From assembly GCA_013400975.1 (NCBI GenBank), contig WBMZ01003286.1:1-64000 (forward strand): a stretch of DNA of 64,000 bases, given 5' to 3'. This DNA comes from Atrichornis clamosus (taxonomy: Eukaryota > Chordata > Aves > Passeriformes > Menuridae). The translations under genes and the position numbers were made by a program. The notes beneath the pieces are model-generated. The model did not search any database. It had not been told where the DNA came from and saw nothing but the letters and a program-made list of their open reading frames with translations. Below, one piece after another: positions 13,101 to 25,420 of this stretch (positions within the stretch are counted from its first letter, which is position 1; each line of letters opens with the position of its first letter).

Positions 13101-14291
13101 CTCACCTAGCTGAAAATTCATCTCCTTTTTGCCCTCTGCCAGTAATTCCCAGCAAACAAAAGCTGGTGAGCTCCAGGTGGAGCTCCAAGGCCAGGTGGGC
13201 TGGGCTGGAGGTTTGGGGAGAGCTGTGGAGTGCAGGTGTGTGGGAGGAAATGGGAGCGAGATGTGTCTGGATGGAGCTTGGGACCGCACAGAAGTCCTGA
13301 ACATTCCTCCTGTTTATGACAGCACGGCCCATCATGGGAATGGGGCTGCAGGTATCCCAGGTATCCCCACATCCAGGATGGACACAGCCCAGCATCGCTC
13401 CCCCACTTCGCAGCTCATTAAGGCCCATCCTTGCCTTCGAGTGACACAGGTAATGAATCCTCTGCAGGGTGCCTGCTGGCTTTAATAAGCTGGAATGAAC
13501 TGAGGATGAGAATTAACCTGGCAGGATTAGCTCGCTCTGCAGCGGGATGCTGGGGATGTCTCCTCCCGGGCCGTGACGGGAATTTTAACACCTCTCCTGC
13601 CCACGCCGGCTCCCAGCTGCTCTTTGTAGAGCATCCAACAGCTTAAACCCCCCTGTGAGGCTGAGGGGGAGCAGGCAGGGGAGCAGCACCCTGGCTTGGA
13701 CGGTGCCCTGCTGCCTGTTTTACCCCTGGGCACGGGGAGAGGAGCGATCCCGAGTTTGGCAGCTGCCAGATGTGCAGCATCCCAGCCAGGCTGGCCGCCC
13801 TCCCGCTGCCTCCAGCCACCAGCATCCCTCCTCCAGAGCGGGAGAGGAGCAGGGAGGATTTAAGAAGCCGTGTGTGTGTTTGGGAGGTGTTTCAGGCAGT
13901 GCACAGGAGGGGTTTTGGCGAGGGCTCCCAGATTGATCAGAGCACTCGCATGCGGACCCAGAGAGCCTCACGCCTGAAAACCCTGCAGTTACACTGCATT
14001 TGCTTGGGGCTTTGGGCTTTTTATTTTCAGTAAATGGCTTTGTAATGCAGCCCCCCTGCAGGGCACTCTCCGTGGGACACCAGGCGTGCTTCATGTCCTA
14101 AAAGGCAGTGGGATGGCTGTGTGGGAGCCGCTCAGGGGCTGCGGCTGTGCTGGAAATCCCGCACCACATCCGGGCCCTCGCCCCGATCCCTGGATCAGGG
14201 ACCCTGCCAGGGCGTCCAGGAGAGGGGGCACCGCGTTCTCGCTTTGTTTAGCACAGATTGCACACGTGAGGAGCTTCCCTGCTGTCCTGCT
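7191..14291. other. 5' flank, no gene recognised
   Basis: Unique GC-moderate DNA with a T-rich tract at about 8066-8106, the small 26-bp duplication at 8535 and a T-run near 10697. Long frames such as 12567-13304 (minus, 245 codons) are low-complexity P/S/L-rich or have unlikely composition and match no family. Confidence 0.5.
8535..8583. repeat. 26-bp tandem duplication
   Basis: TCATCCTCCCAGGGGACAAA appears at 8535 and again at 8561. The second copy is 23 bases long. The identity suggests a recent local slippage event. Confidence 0.9.
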
Positions 14292-14350
14292 TTTGGCTGG
14301 GATAGAGTTAGTTTTCTTCCTAGGCACTGCCGGTTTGGATTTAGGATGAG
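14292..14350 (+). mobile_element. Possible avian ERV LTR fragment
   Basis: TTGGCTGGGATAGAGTTAGT, then TTTTCTTCCTAGGCACTGC and GGTTTGGATTTAGGATGAG resemble a high-copy avian LTR that usually reads GGCTGGGATAGAGTTAATTT. Only about 60 bases are recognisable. There is no retroviral coding sequence nearby. The family assignment is from memory and uncertain. Confidence 0.5.
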
Positions 14351-17300
14351 ACCTGCTATGACACATCCCCCTGCTCCATCTTATCCTCCCTCCCTGGCCA
14401 AAGCCCATCCTGGCAGCTGGGTGAGCCCTTGTAGGTGCCCCGTTGCACGAGTGATCCCTCGGGACCCGACTGATGCAAACCCAAACGAGGGGAATGAAAA
14501 GGGGATGCGGGAAGGTGACGAGGGACGGCACTGCTGTCTGCCAGCCTGGTAAATCCAGCATCCAGGGAGCCCTGATTTTTGCCAGGCTGCCTCCCAGCCG
14601 GGCTGGGAGTGCTGGGAGCCCGTGGACTCCTCCATGTGCATGGCACATGAATACAAATGTGCTTTTCCTGCTGTAGAGGAGCCTGCCCTGACTGAGCCTT
14701 TAAGAACAGACGTGGGTTTTGAGAAACCCTTGATGGCACTGCTTGTAATTGTAATGTAATTGGTGTGATGGAGAGCCCAGGGGCTGATTTGCATGTTCTT
14801 GACTGTTGAGGCTTGTGGGGTTACCCCCCACCTCCCCTGGCCTGGTTTGCGTGGGTTTAGTGCTGCTGCTTGGGCTTGGGTTGGGTTGTTCCTCCTGCCC
14901 ATCCATGGGGAGCAGGAGGAGAGGAAGGGGACAAGGATTGCATGGAGCAAACAGCTCCTTGTGGCACCACAGCCTGGGTATGAGGGCCACCAGAGCCATC
15001 CATAATTAATAATGCCCAGGCTGTAATGAGCTCCCAGTCCAGGCTAGGAAATCATTTGCAAGCGGATCTGGATTTCCATGGAATGGGCTTTGTTTGCTGA
15101 AGGGTTTTCAGGTTTTTCGGCTGAAACCTTTTATTAAGAGTGTGAATCTCTGCAGGGATGGTGTAGCGAGTAGAGAGTGGGCACCACATGCCAGGGTGTA
15201 TTGTCCCTAAGATGCTCAGGGGGGGGACTGTGCTCCTGTCCCTTGGCATGGGGACAAATCTGGTGGCAGCCCCCAGCCCCAGCCTTTGGTGTGCCGGTGG
15301 CTTGCAGAAACAAAGTCCAGGTGTGGAGCTGGAAGTGGAGGCAGCCTGGATAGCCCAAAGGGTTTTGAAGAAAACAATGATGAGAGGAGAAGGCTTTCAA
15401 CCACTCCAATTTTCCTAAGTAAAACCTGGATATCATAAGGGTATAGCCCAAATTACGTGCAAGGTTGGGCAGGGTGGCTGTGCCTGCCCACCTTTAGCTT
15501 TGAACCAGAGGTGCAGTCTTGGATGAGAAAGCAGCTAGGGAGATTTTTATTCCGATGCTGGATTTCAGGGACTCGCAGCAAGATGTCTGTTTTTCTCTCC
15601 CAACCCAGTTTGTGGAGAAAGGAAAACAATCAAAAAAGCAGAGAGGGTGATGTTCTTAAATCCGCTGGGGCTTTGGGTGGATATTGTTTGTGCTTCTTGA
15701 ATAATGGCTTTTGATATGTGATAATACATTGTGTGGTTTTTTGATGGCCAATATTACATTTATTTTAAATGATATAATCAGCCCTTGGTGTCTCAGTTGA
15801 TTTAGTCAATTAAGTTTTTAACCTCATGTCTTCAATCTCATCTGTGAGTAATTTAAATGTGGTGATTTTAATGAAAGTACATCTACCTGTTCATTTATCC
15901 AGACACACCGTTGCCCTTTGGATCTGTGGTGAGAGGGACGGGAAATGCCTTTTTTTCTCTTCTGCATGGAAATGTTTACCAGGGCTCAGCAGACAGTGCA
16001 GTGATTGGCATTAAGGAGCTACAGGGGTTTTTTTTTGTTGTTTTTTTGTTCCCAGAGCAATCCAAACATATCAGACGCAGCGATTTCCAAAGTGACTGTA
16101 CATTAAGGCTTGCAGAATGGACAGTGGGATTGCCTCAAGTTCTGGGGTGGTGTTGAACCCCAAGAGGTGACAATAATTAACCATGCAAAGCTCATGGACG
16201 CACATGCCATGGTTTGCCCTGGGAATTACAGCAGCTTGTAGGGGCCAGGCACTGCTGGGGCTGAGTTTCAGCCCAAATCCCCTTCGTGCTGTTTGGGAAA
16301 CTCATGGAAGTGATATCCTCAGGGAGATTGCACTGGAGATCCCCTTCCTGGCGGGATGGTGGTCCCTGGGGCACCCAGGGCTGCTGCAGCCCCTCGGGTG
16401 GCCCTCGCAGGGCTCAGCGCTTTTGCCTCGTGCTGAATTCAAGCCCAGCAAATGAAGCTGATGTGTTCCAGCCTTCACCGGCATTGCTGAGAGAAATCAA
16501 GATAAATGACCTGGGGCTGCTCAGTGCCCAGCTTTGTGTGCTGCTGGACGCACTTGCTCCTCTGCACAGCGTTTTTTGGCTGGTCAGGGGGTTCTCTGCA
16601 GCCCCAGCACAGCCCGGGCTGGTGTGGGTGGTGGGGGTCCTTGGGCACACACCCAGGAGAGGTGGCTGGGCCAAAGGGGATGTCTGAGGTCAAGTTCTTT
16701 GAGACCAAGCTCAGAAGCATCAGTGATGGCATTTTGTTCCCATCTCATAAGCTGACATACCTAAAATCATTTTTTTCTCTTGTTTCTGATGTAAAAATAG
16801 TCCGAAGGGGCATTATATGTGGTTTTCTCACAGAAGGCAACCTGCCTCCCCCTGAAAACACTTGTTTTAAAATTTTCAGTGGAAAATGTGAACGGTTTTT
16901 GATAAAGGCATTTCTATTCATGAGCAGTAGCTCAGAGAGATTTGCAAGAAATAAATAGGTTTTGGCAGCAGAAAAGTCTCTGTTGAACAAGGGGATGGGG
17001 AAGGTGTGAAACTTGATTTGGTATAGTTTGCCCATGGAATTTCAGCAAAAGTTCTTCAACAGAAGTGTCAGGGGATATTTTTCCATCAAACCCAAGCCCA
17101 GATCTCCTGGTGCTGGTGAGAGCTACAACACTCTTATGTTAATAATCATCTTCTCAGCTCTTGCAGTGCTCTGCTCCTTGGAGATTTGTCCCCATCTCGC
17201 CCTGAGACATGTTTGCTGCTTGCTGGGTGTGTTGGAGAGCTGGCCTTGAGCTCCGTGCAGATTTTAGCAGGTGGAGGTCGCTGCGCTGTGTCTCGTAGGA

Positions 17301-20300
17301 AAGTTGATTTCCCCCAGACTTCCAATAAACATTCCACCTTATTAGTGCAGGTTCTTAACGAACTCTGTGAATATCTTAGACCAGAGAAAGCAGGGATATG
17401 GCCTGTGTTAGTGTGAAGAAAAAGTGAGGTGTTTATTTTGCAGGCCTATTTCTGATGCTCCTCTTCACCTGGGATGAAGGTCCCCAAGGCAGGTTGTCAT
17501 TTTCTTGCCTGGTATAAGTAGTCAGTAATTCCTACCTGGGGGTAAATGAGTGACTAACATGCCAGGAATTCACCAGGATACAGTAGAAACGTCTCCCTTC
17601 CAGCATGCCCCCTGCTTCCATTGAATTCCCTGCTGCCATGGGGAAGATCTCATCTGGGCGATGTGGTGTGACCCCCAAGCCTTGTTTGGGTGTTCTCATA
17701 CCAGGTTTTTGGGCTGGGGCTGGCTCTGTCCTGCCCTAACTGTCCCAGCTGAAGTTTGGATCTCCTCTCCTTGCTCCTCTGAGGCTCTTTCTCCCCCTTC
17801 TGCCATGGATAGGATAGAGCTGATGACATTTGGGATTATGAGCTGGTCCTGCACATCTGCACTGCCTCCCCTCTGTATTCCTTCAGAGCTGCTTATTAAA
17901 AAGCTCAACTTGCTTGAAGGCTGCCTAAGAAAGGGTATTTACATCTCTGTCAAGGAAGTACGAGGATCCAGGGATGCTTGGAGCTGCCTCTCTACCTCCA
18001 GCTCTTCCCCCACGTCCGTGTGGATGCAGCTCTGCTCCCCTGTGCGAAAGGGAGATGGGAGGAGAGGCGCCCGCACCACTTCCCTTTAAGCAGAGATTTG
18101 GCTGTAGCTCTGAAAGCAGAATTAGAGGTAGGGTTTAATCATACAAGCTCTGAAATATGGGAGATTAAATCTTTTTAAGGAGGGCAGCTAAGCACTTTAT
18201 TTTCTGTGCAGGAATCTTCAGGGGGTCGGAGACCAGAGAACTGGATTTAAAGCTTTTAAATTACTTTTTTCTTCTTTTCGTTTTTTTTAACAAGTTTTTT
18301 TTTTTTTCCCCACAATACACAGTTGGACAGGAAAGACTTTAAAGTGATGGTTAAAAAAGAGAGAGAGAGAGAGGATCCTGGGTGGAATGGAGATGCTTGT
18401 TGAAAATAGACATTAATAATGTTGTGTTGAGTTGTCCAGGCACGTTTAATCCTTAAAGTGCAGCTCTACGTTGGGAAGTGATTTTTGTGGAGAGAGGGAA
18501 ATCTTTTAGGTGTTCCATGTCATTTCTTGCCGCATTTGATGGCAAATTTACTCCATGTAGAAATGGAAAAGGCATTTGCAGCCCCTCTCCTGCTGTAGCC
18601 TCCAGCGGAGTTGGAGGTGCCCGTGGGTGCTGGCAACGCTGGGTGCTGCAGGCCCCCCTTCCTGGGGCTCCAGGGGTGATGTTTAAGCTGAGATTGGCAT
18701 TCTGTCTGGAATTGGGTTTTGTTTTTCCCAGCCAGGCGCTGCCTGCCAGCTCCCCCAGCCTTGCTCGAGGGAATTGGTCCTGTTTGGTTGCCTCTCACAG
18801 AGCCTGCTCGGGGACGTTCGCTTGTGTTTGTCTTGCGTTTTTCTTAATTTCACGGAGCTGAAGAGATCGATGGGAAGGTAGGCCTGGGATTTAAGGCTGC
18901 CTATAGCACAACTCCGTGACTGATGACCCCAGCTCTGCTGCTGCTCTCAGAGGTGGGAGTTTGCAGAGCTGCCAGGGCCATGGCCAGCTGCAGGCGGGAT
19001 GGTGACATCCACAGGAGGAATGTTGCGTCCTTCCCATGTGTGCTCTTGTCCGGGACACCCGAGTGGATCGTGGTGCTGTGACCACCCCAGGAAAGGAGTG
19101 CTAAGTTGGTTTGGAAGCCTCTCAAAGGCTGAGCTCTGCCCTGGGAGTCCTGCCTGGAGCCAGCAGGACCTCGGCCTCTGGTGTCAGCAGAATGGTGCTG
19201 GAGTCTCGGTGCTGTACCAGGGATGCTCGCTGCCATAGAAACACCCTGTGGCCTGTTTGGAATGAGGTGGCATTGGCATGTTGGCAGGACATGCTGCATT
19301 CCAGCCCTTTCCCACCTGGAGCAAGTGCCTTTGGTCACTGGGCACTGTGTGTGTGGGAGAGAAGGGCTGGCTTGGGTGATTGTACTGGAAGGACTCCCAC
19401 AGCCAACGCTGAAGATGCTGAAGGTGATGGGAGAAGGGAATTTGGTGGTGCCCCGTTGCCCTCCTTGGTGCAGGCAGCAGCAATGCAGTTTGTTCCCAGT
19501 CTCTCTGTGCCAAAGGCTGCTCCACACTGGTAAAATGGTTTGTGTAGCCCCAGATGTCCCTGCGGAGATCCCGCTGCATCCCTCCAGCAGCGGCAACCTC
19601 TGCCACCCACCATTCCATCTAATGGCCCAATTCCACTGAGCAAATGAGGCAGCGCCTCCGATCCCTCCCCTCGGTCTGCCAGCTAATTACCACTCCATTA
19701 ACTTAACGAGGCTCTCCCGGCCACCCTGGACATGGACATGGCGTGCTGTGCTGCCAGGAGAGGGGGAGGCGGGAGCCAGGCTTGGCCGGAGCTGGGGGCT
19801 GCGGCAGAGCCTTTGTGGCTGAGCAGGGAGGGCTTTGCCCAGGGGTCTTGGGGCTGCCGAGGCTTCTCCGTGGCTTTGTGCCCGTGGAGGGAACGACCAG
19901 GAAGGAAAGGGTGGTGGGAATGGCTGGCACGGCTGAAAGCTCTGGGTTTTTGTGACGTGTAGGCTGCGATGCTCCGGCATCCTGCACAGCCCCGTCTGTG
20001 CCACTGCCCCACGGCCAAGGGGGACTGAATGGGATGCAGTGTGCCCTAGAGGAGATTCCCTCCCTGCCGGGGGCCAGGCAGCACAGCAGCCCTGCCTCAG
20101 GCAGCGCCAGCTCCCTGCCGAAGCTTTGTTTGTTGACAGAGTTAAATTTGCAATTTCATGGTTTGGTTACAATGAGTTTAGTTTATAAAATTCATGAGCT
20201 GTTAGGAAGTGTTGAGAGGAGGGGTGAAAAATGCGCCCGGGAGTCAGCAGCGACGTGGCTGCTGGCACATCCAGCGGGGTCCTGGTGTGGGGACAGTGTG

Positions 20301-22824
20301 GGGCTCGGAGATGGGATGAGCACTGAGAGCCTCGTGTAGGGCAGAGGGATGAGTCCCCACGGGAGGGGAGATCCCGGATTCCCCTGGATTCCCCTGGTGA
20401 ATTCTGCCGTGTCTCCACCTGCATGCTGGGCTGGAAGTCTGCAGAGCTCTCCTTGGGTGGCTTCAGAGAGCTGCTGGATAAACAGGAATCCTTTCAGGGA
20501 TGGAGCCCAGATGCTGCAGTGATGGGGGTGTGGAAACAGCTGGGCAGCCTGGTGCTGGTTTAGAATATGGATTTGTGGTTCATTGGAGCTTTGGTTGGGA
20601 ATCCACAAAATGAGCTCCGTTCCCTGGAACTCAGAAGGGCTGGGACAGAGAGAGGTGTCACTGCACGGGCAGTGGGCTCCAGTCCCTCACTTGTGAAATG
20701 AGCTGGTTCACCCCTTGCATTTGGCTTTTCCACGAGATTTCTTTGCAGCCTCTTCTGTGTGTTTGGGGGCTGAGTGGGCTGACTGCAGCTCCCCAGTCCT
20801 GCCCTCCTCCCTGTCTGGCTGAGGAATCCTCCATCCCCCCTGCAAAGGGGATGCTCCTCCAGGAACCCAGAGCTGCTGATGGGCTGCAGTGGGAATTGAA
20901 AGGCGAAGTGTCAGGAAGTATCTAAACAAATATTAGCTAATTAACATGAGATGCTGGGGAGCGCAGGGGGAGGAGGAAGGGGAGGTGCCAGGGGTACCTG
21001 TCCAGCATGGCAATTTCCATGAGCAGGAGCCAGCAGCGTGCGCTGCCCTGGCTGGGGCTGATGTTACTGTGACATCAGCAGGAGGCTGGTGCACTCCCAG
21101 ATTCCTTACACGCCAAAAACCGCCGCTGGATTCCACTGGAAATGCTAAGCTGTTGATTCTTTGTGTTTTTAAAAACAAACCCAGTGTTAGTCACTGCACT
21201 GTCTGTCACTCTGTGGGGTGGTTCATAGACACAGGCCATAAACAGACACCCAGAGCCCCCTTTCCTCCAGTGTTGGTTGGGTTGTTGACTCCCCGGGATC
21301 ACTGATCCCTAAGGCTTGGCAGCATCTCTGCCTCTGTTTGTGTGGATGTGCTAAACAGAGACAAAGTTGTTGGTGGAAACGGAACTGAAATGGCAGCTGG
21401 ATCTGACCAGGACATCCAAAACCTGAGTAGGGAAAGTGATCCAGGCCAACACCTGGATCTCATTCTGGTGACCTCTCCAGCAACATTGTCCATGAAAGAA
21501 CCTTGCAGTTGCTCTCTGTGTTCATTTACAGCCTTTGGGCTGTAATTAGTACATCCTTAGCTTAATGAACCTCTCCTTTTGCAGCCATTCACCATGTGAG
21601 TATTTCCCTGTGAAGCCGTTGGACTTTCTGGGAATCCTCATGGCTCAGTTGTAGGGTTTCTCTTTCTCAGCAAGCCCGAGTACATGGTGTGTGTTGATTT
21701 AAAAGATGCAGGACCCAGGTAGGATTCATGGTCCTTGGATTTGTACATGGAGCCTGTCTGGAAGGAGATCCCCCTCTTGTACCTTGCTTTGGGGCATCTC
21801 TTTTCCATCCAGAATGTTTAATCACCTAATTTATGTTAAGGAGCATCGTCTTTTTCATTTCCAGCTGTGCCAGCACAGAAGATGCTTCCTTGTTAATGAA
21901 TCCTGGACTTGAAACATCCTCTGTGCGTGTGTGGGGACATGAAAGCCCAGGGAGGGGACAAAACTTGAAGGTGCCTCGGGAAATTGGGGGCAAGGGCAGG
22001 ACCCAGCACAGAGAGGAGACCACCCGCAGATCACACTGCATTGTGCTCAATCCAGTATCCAAATTTTAGTCTTTTAAGAGGATTATCAGGTGTCTGTTTG
22101 AATTACTCTGACATGAACAGTCACTCAGAAAATGTACATTCATTTGAAAGGTCAAGTACATCTGATTTCTGCCTTTGGTATGCGGGGGCTTATCCTTTCA
22201 ACTCTCCCTTTCTTAATGAGATTCTTGTTTCAAAGAGTTGCGCTGTGCCCAGGATTTGACGGAGTCAAGTGTGCTGGAGATAGTTTTTGTTATCATGTTT
22301 ACCCTTTTATCTGCCTGTCCTTTGAAAGCTCCACAGCACACAATAAGGATGCAGCAGGATGGCCACTCGGGGTGGCTCTGCCAGCAAAATGAGCTTTTTT
22401 AGGGGAGGAGAGATGGAGATGTGCTAGCGGGGAGCTGCAGCACCAGGAATTTTGATTTCTGCATGGAAAAACATCCAAGTGGAGAGAGGGCCTTTGAGGA
22501 GACCCCCAGTCAGCACAGGGGGCTGGGCAGGTGTTGGGGTGTCATCAGCTCCCACGGAAACCACGGAGGAAATAAAGCCAAGTTGGGCTTGGCATGGCAG
22601 AATTGTGTTTCTTGATTAAATTAATGTGTATTGATATTTCTCCTGTTGTTTTGACTTCACAGGCTGTTTAAATTCAGGCTTGTCACAACAAAATACAAAG
22701 GAGGTTGCTCGGAGATTGATTTTTTTTTTTTTTCCCTTTAATCCTGTCTCTGAAGAAGAGTATTTTAAAATTTTATTTTTTTTTCCCCCCGCTCCTTCCA
22801 GGTTGACAACCAGGGAAGGCAGCA
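14351..22824. other. 5' flank, no gene recognised
   Basis: Unique DNA with T-runs near 16028, 18279-18307 and 22719-22734, and the GA microsatellite. Frames such as 18901-19596 (minus, 231 codons) show no domain. An AT-rich block near 15700-15870 may be regulatory, but nothing specific identifies it. Confidence 0.5.
18359..18374. repeat. (GA)n microsatellite
   Basis: A short run of GA dinucleotides follows an A6 stretch. Confidence 0.85.
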
Positions 22825-22965
22825 AACGTTAAAACTGTTGCGCGAATAATTATGTTAAAACGCCGAGCATACATTACGGAAGCTCCTTGATTGTAAAGTA
22901 CGAATCAATTTTCTGCGTCACAAAATTACTGACATCGGAGTTGGCTTTGGTGATTTATTCCCTCC
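22825..22965. promoter_or_regulatory. Candidate conserved non-coding element
   Basis: GCGCGAATAATTATGTTAAA, CGCCGAGCATACATTACGG and GTACGAATCAATTTTCTGCG combine AT-rich homeodomain-type cores with isolated CpGs. No repeat family is recognised. Confidence 0.35.
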
Positions 22966-23094
22966 AGTGACGATCCTGTGACTGCCAGCTTCCTTTCCCT
23001 GGAGAAGGTTTGTTGTTTGTGTTTTTTTTTTCTCCTGATGGGTGAAGCTTTGGTCTCCTCTTTGCTGTCAGGGCTGCCTCCTTCCCCGCCCGTG

Positions 23095-23215
23095 TGACGG
23101 TCCCCTCCGCCGCTTAAAAATAGAGGCTTTTATGCAAGCCGCGTCCCAAAACGCTCCGCCAAGTTAAATAATGTAGTCACAAAACCAAATATTGAATAAT
23201 GACTGAGGGAAGGAT
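23095..23215. promoter_or_regulatory. Candidate conserved non-coding element
   Basis: CCGCTTAAAAATAGAGGCTT has a MEF2-like core (TTAAAAATAG). GCCGCGTCCCAAAACGC and AATATTGAATAATGACTGAG follow. It lies close to the previous element and may belong with it. Confidence 0.3.
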
Positions 23216-23439
23216 TAAGGGAGACAGGCAAGGAACAAAAGAGAGATTCTCAAGTGTTTTGAACACAAAAATTGAGAAGACACAGATGCGCGGGAGGCTT
23301 TTTCTCTCTGCAGCCAGAGGACACAGATTAAAGGGGTCCTCCAGGACTGGGCACCCCCAGCCAGCTTAAGCTGCCTAAATACCTCTGTAATCCAACCTTT
23401 TTGACAAGCCCGGCTGGTTGGAGGGATTTCTGCTGGAAA

Positions 23440-23577
23440 TAAATTCATGGAGTCATGGAATGGTTTGGTTTGGTTTGGTTTGGCTTGGTTTGGTTTGGTT
23501 TGGAAGGGACCTTAAAGGTCACCTCATTCCAACCCTTGCAGGGACACCTTCCACTACAGAACCTTCCACCAGAGCTT
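23440..23577 (-). mobile_element. CR1 LINE 3' fragment with expanded TTTGG tract
   Basis: On the plus strand AGTCATGGAATGGTTTGG leads into GGAAGGGACCTTAAAGGTCA and GGGACACCTTCCACTA. This is the reverse of an avian CR1 3' end. The normal GGTTTGGGTTGG segment has grown into a pentanucleotide array. Confidence 0.88.
23461..23503. repeat. (TGGTT)n microsatellite inside CR1
   Basis: Eight TGGTT units plus three bases; the fifth unit is TGGCT. The array lies inside the CR1 fragment and arose from its own GGTTTGG motif. Confidence 0.95.
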
Positions 23578-25309
23578 TTCAAAAGGATGTCTGGGGAACA
23601 TGTTTGTTTTTTTTTTTCTGGTGGAGAGTTCCCATGGGAGCTTTTCTGTGCTCACTTTTTGAAATGAAAACATCATTTTTCTCTTTTTCCCTTTGAAAGG
23701 CTGCAGCCCAGGCAGCACCACCAACCCCAGTTCTTTATACAACTCTGGTTTTACGGGAAGATTTAAATAAAAAGTGCCAAGGGCGGGGGAAGAAAAAAAA
23801 AATCACAGGCGTGCAATTTCTCATGCAACTCGTGGGATTTTTCAAATCCACCTCTAAGTTGTTGAGTTGCAGTAACTCAGTGGGTAGTTGTTGGCTACTC
23901 AGATGGTGAGAGAGAAACAGGCTGAGGGAATGAGTTTGATGTGGCACAAAAGCTTATGTAAATCTCTTCTGTACAGCTCGAAGAAAGTCTAGGACTCCTC
24001 TAAATCTAAGAACTGGAAATTCAGCTGGGAAGTCATAAATTGAGTAGATGTCTTTTCTTCAATAAATTCAGAATATTGGCCAGGGAAGAAGCATCCATGT
24101 TTCACAGTAGGAGTTACTGGACCTTCTGAGGGTTTCGGGTTTTTTTCCTGGTAGGTCCAGCAGCAGTTGAAATGTAGCTCAGGATAAATTACAAGGTGAT
24201 GATTTACATGACAGGTGACACTGGAAAGCACATTATTCTCGGAGGAAGCAGGAGATGGGATGTATTTACTGCCTGTCTGGGCAAATTATCCACTCTCAGA
24301 TGTCTGGCATGTGCTTGTGTAGGGAATGCGAGTGTCCAAAACAGCTGATAAAGAGGATGCAGGGAATAACAGTTAATAAATGCAACCCCCACCATGGCTA
24401 TTGCTGCATCCCTCCTGCTGGACTCTCTTTAAGTCCCTCTTTGGAGACACTGATGCTGGAGATGCTCTGAAGTGCTGGCTTGGAGTGAGGGAGCACACAG
24501 ACAGATTTCCTTGCTGCTGCAGAGGCGAGAGGGGCCTTTTGCTCAGGAGAGGAGAAGGATCTATGTCTGAGGGGACATCAGTGCTCATAGCCCTGTGTGT
24601 TTTGATTTTGGATCTGTGGAAGCCAAATCCTTGTCTCCTCTCTTCCTTCCTGAGGTTATAATATCCCATCCCACCAGGGAAACTCCTCATTTGAGATGAA
24701 GCAAATTATCCTGCACTGGCTGCTACTATTTCTTGGTCTTGTCAGGCTGGCTGTGATTTACTCTTAATATTTATCCCTCTCCACCTTATCTTTCTTACTG
24801 ATGAGCAAAGCAGAGTAATGAAGTGGAGGTGTTAAGCTCTAAGCTCATGCTATCCGAGGGAACTGCAGCTCACAGGCAGGGATGTTTTGGGAATTGCAAT
24901 GCAGTTTTGGAGCCTTGATGTCCACTGTGTGAGCTGGCCATGAACCTCCACGTCGAGACTGCTTTGGGCCATATCTATTAGGGATGGATTGCCTGTGTTT
25001 CCAGAAGGTTTCCCCCCTCAGGGCAGGTTGCAGGATGATTGCTTTTTATTTGTGTGTGTGCCCACGGAGAGCTTGGGATCTCATCTGGCTTTTAAGGATA
25101 TGCTTCTGTTACCTAGCAGGTATGGTAGGTGGATGTGTAAATGAGTATCCTTCTGTTTACACAGAAATGGATATATAGTATAAAAACAATTTACTTGTAA
25201 AAGACTCATCCTGCCTCCAGAATATGTTTGAATCTTAACACAAGACAAAGTAATTTAATCCCTCCCAAACCCATATGTTGTTTGCTTCTCATTTTTTCCA
25301 GCAAATTTT

Positions 25310-25420
25310 ACCTTCATCAAAAGATAAATCAATTTGTAGCAGCTATCGGCAGCTCTTTAAGCTGCCGAATTGAACAGCTTAATTAGGGAAAATATATTAA
25401 AAGATCTGAGAGACGCTAAC
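25310..25420. promoter_or_regulatory. Candidate conserved element containing a perfect hairpin
   Basis: TCGGCAGCT (25346-25354) and its exact reverse complement AGCTGCCGA (25360-25368) are separated by five bases. AT-rich DNA with CTTAATTAGGG follows. No gene or known repeat accounts for the palindrome. Confidence 0.33.

Noticed and set aside
12567..13304. 245-codon minus-strand frame
   Set aside because: Proline/serine/leucine-rich at one end and lysine/phenylalanine low-complexity at the other; no family recognised.
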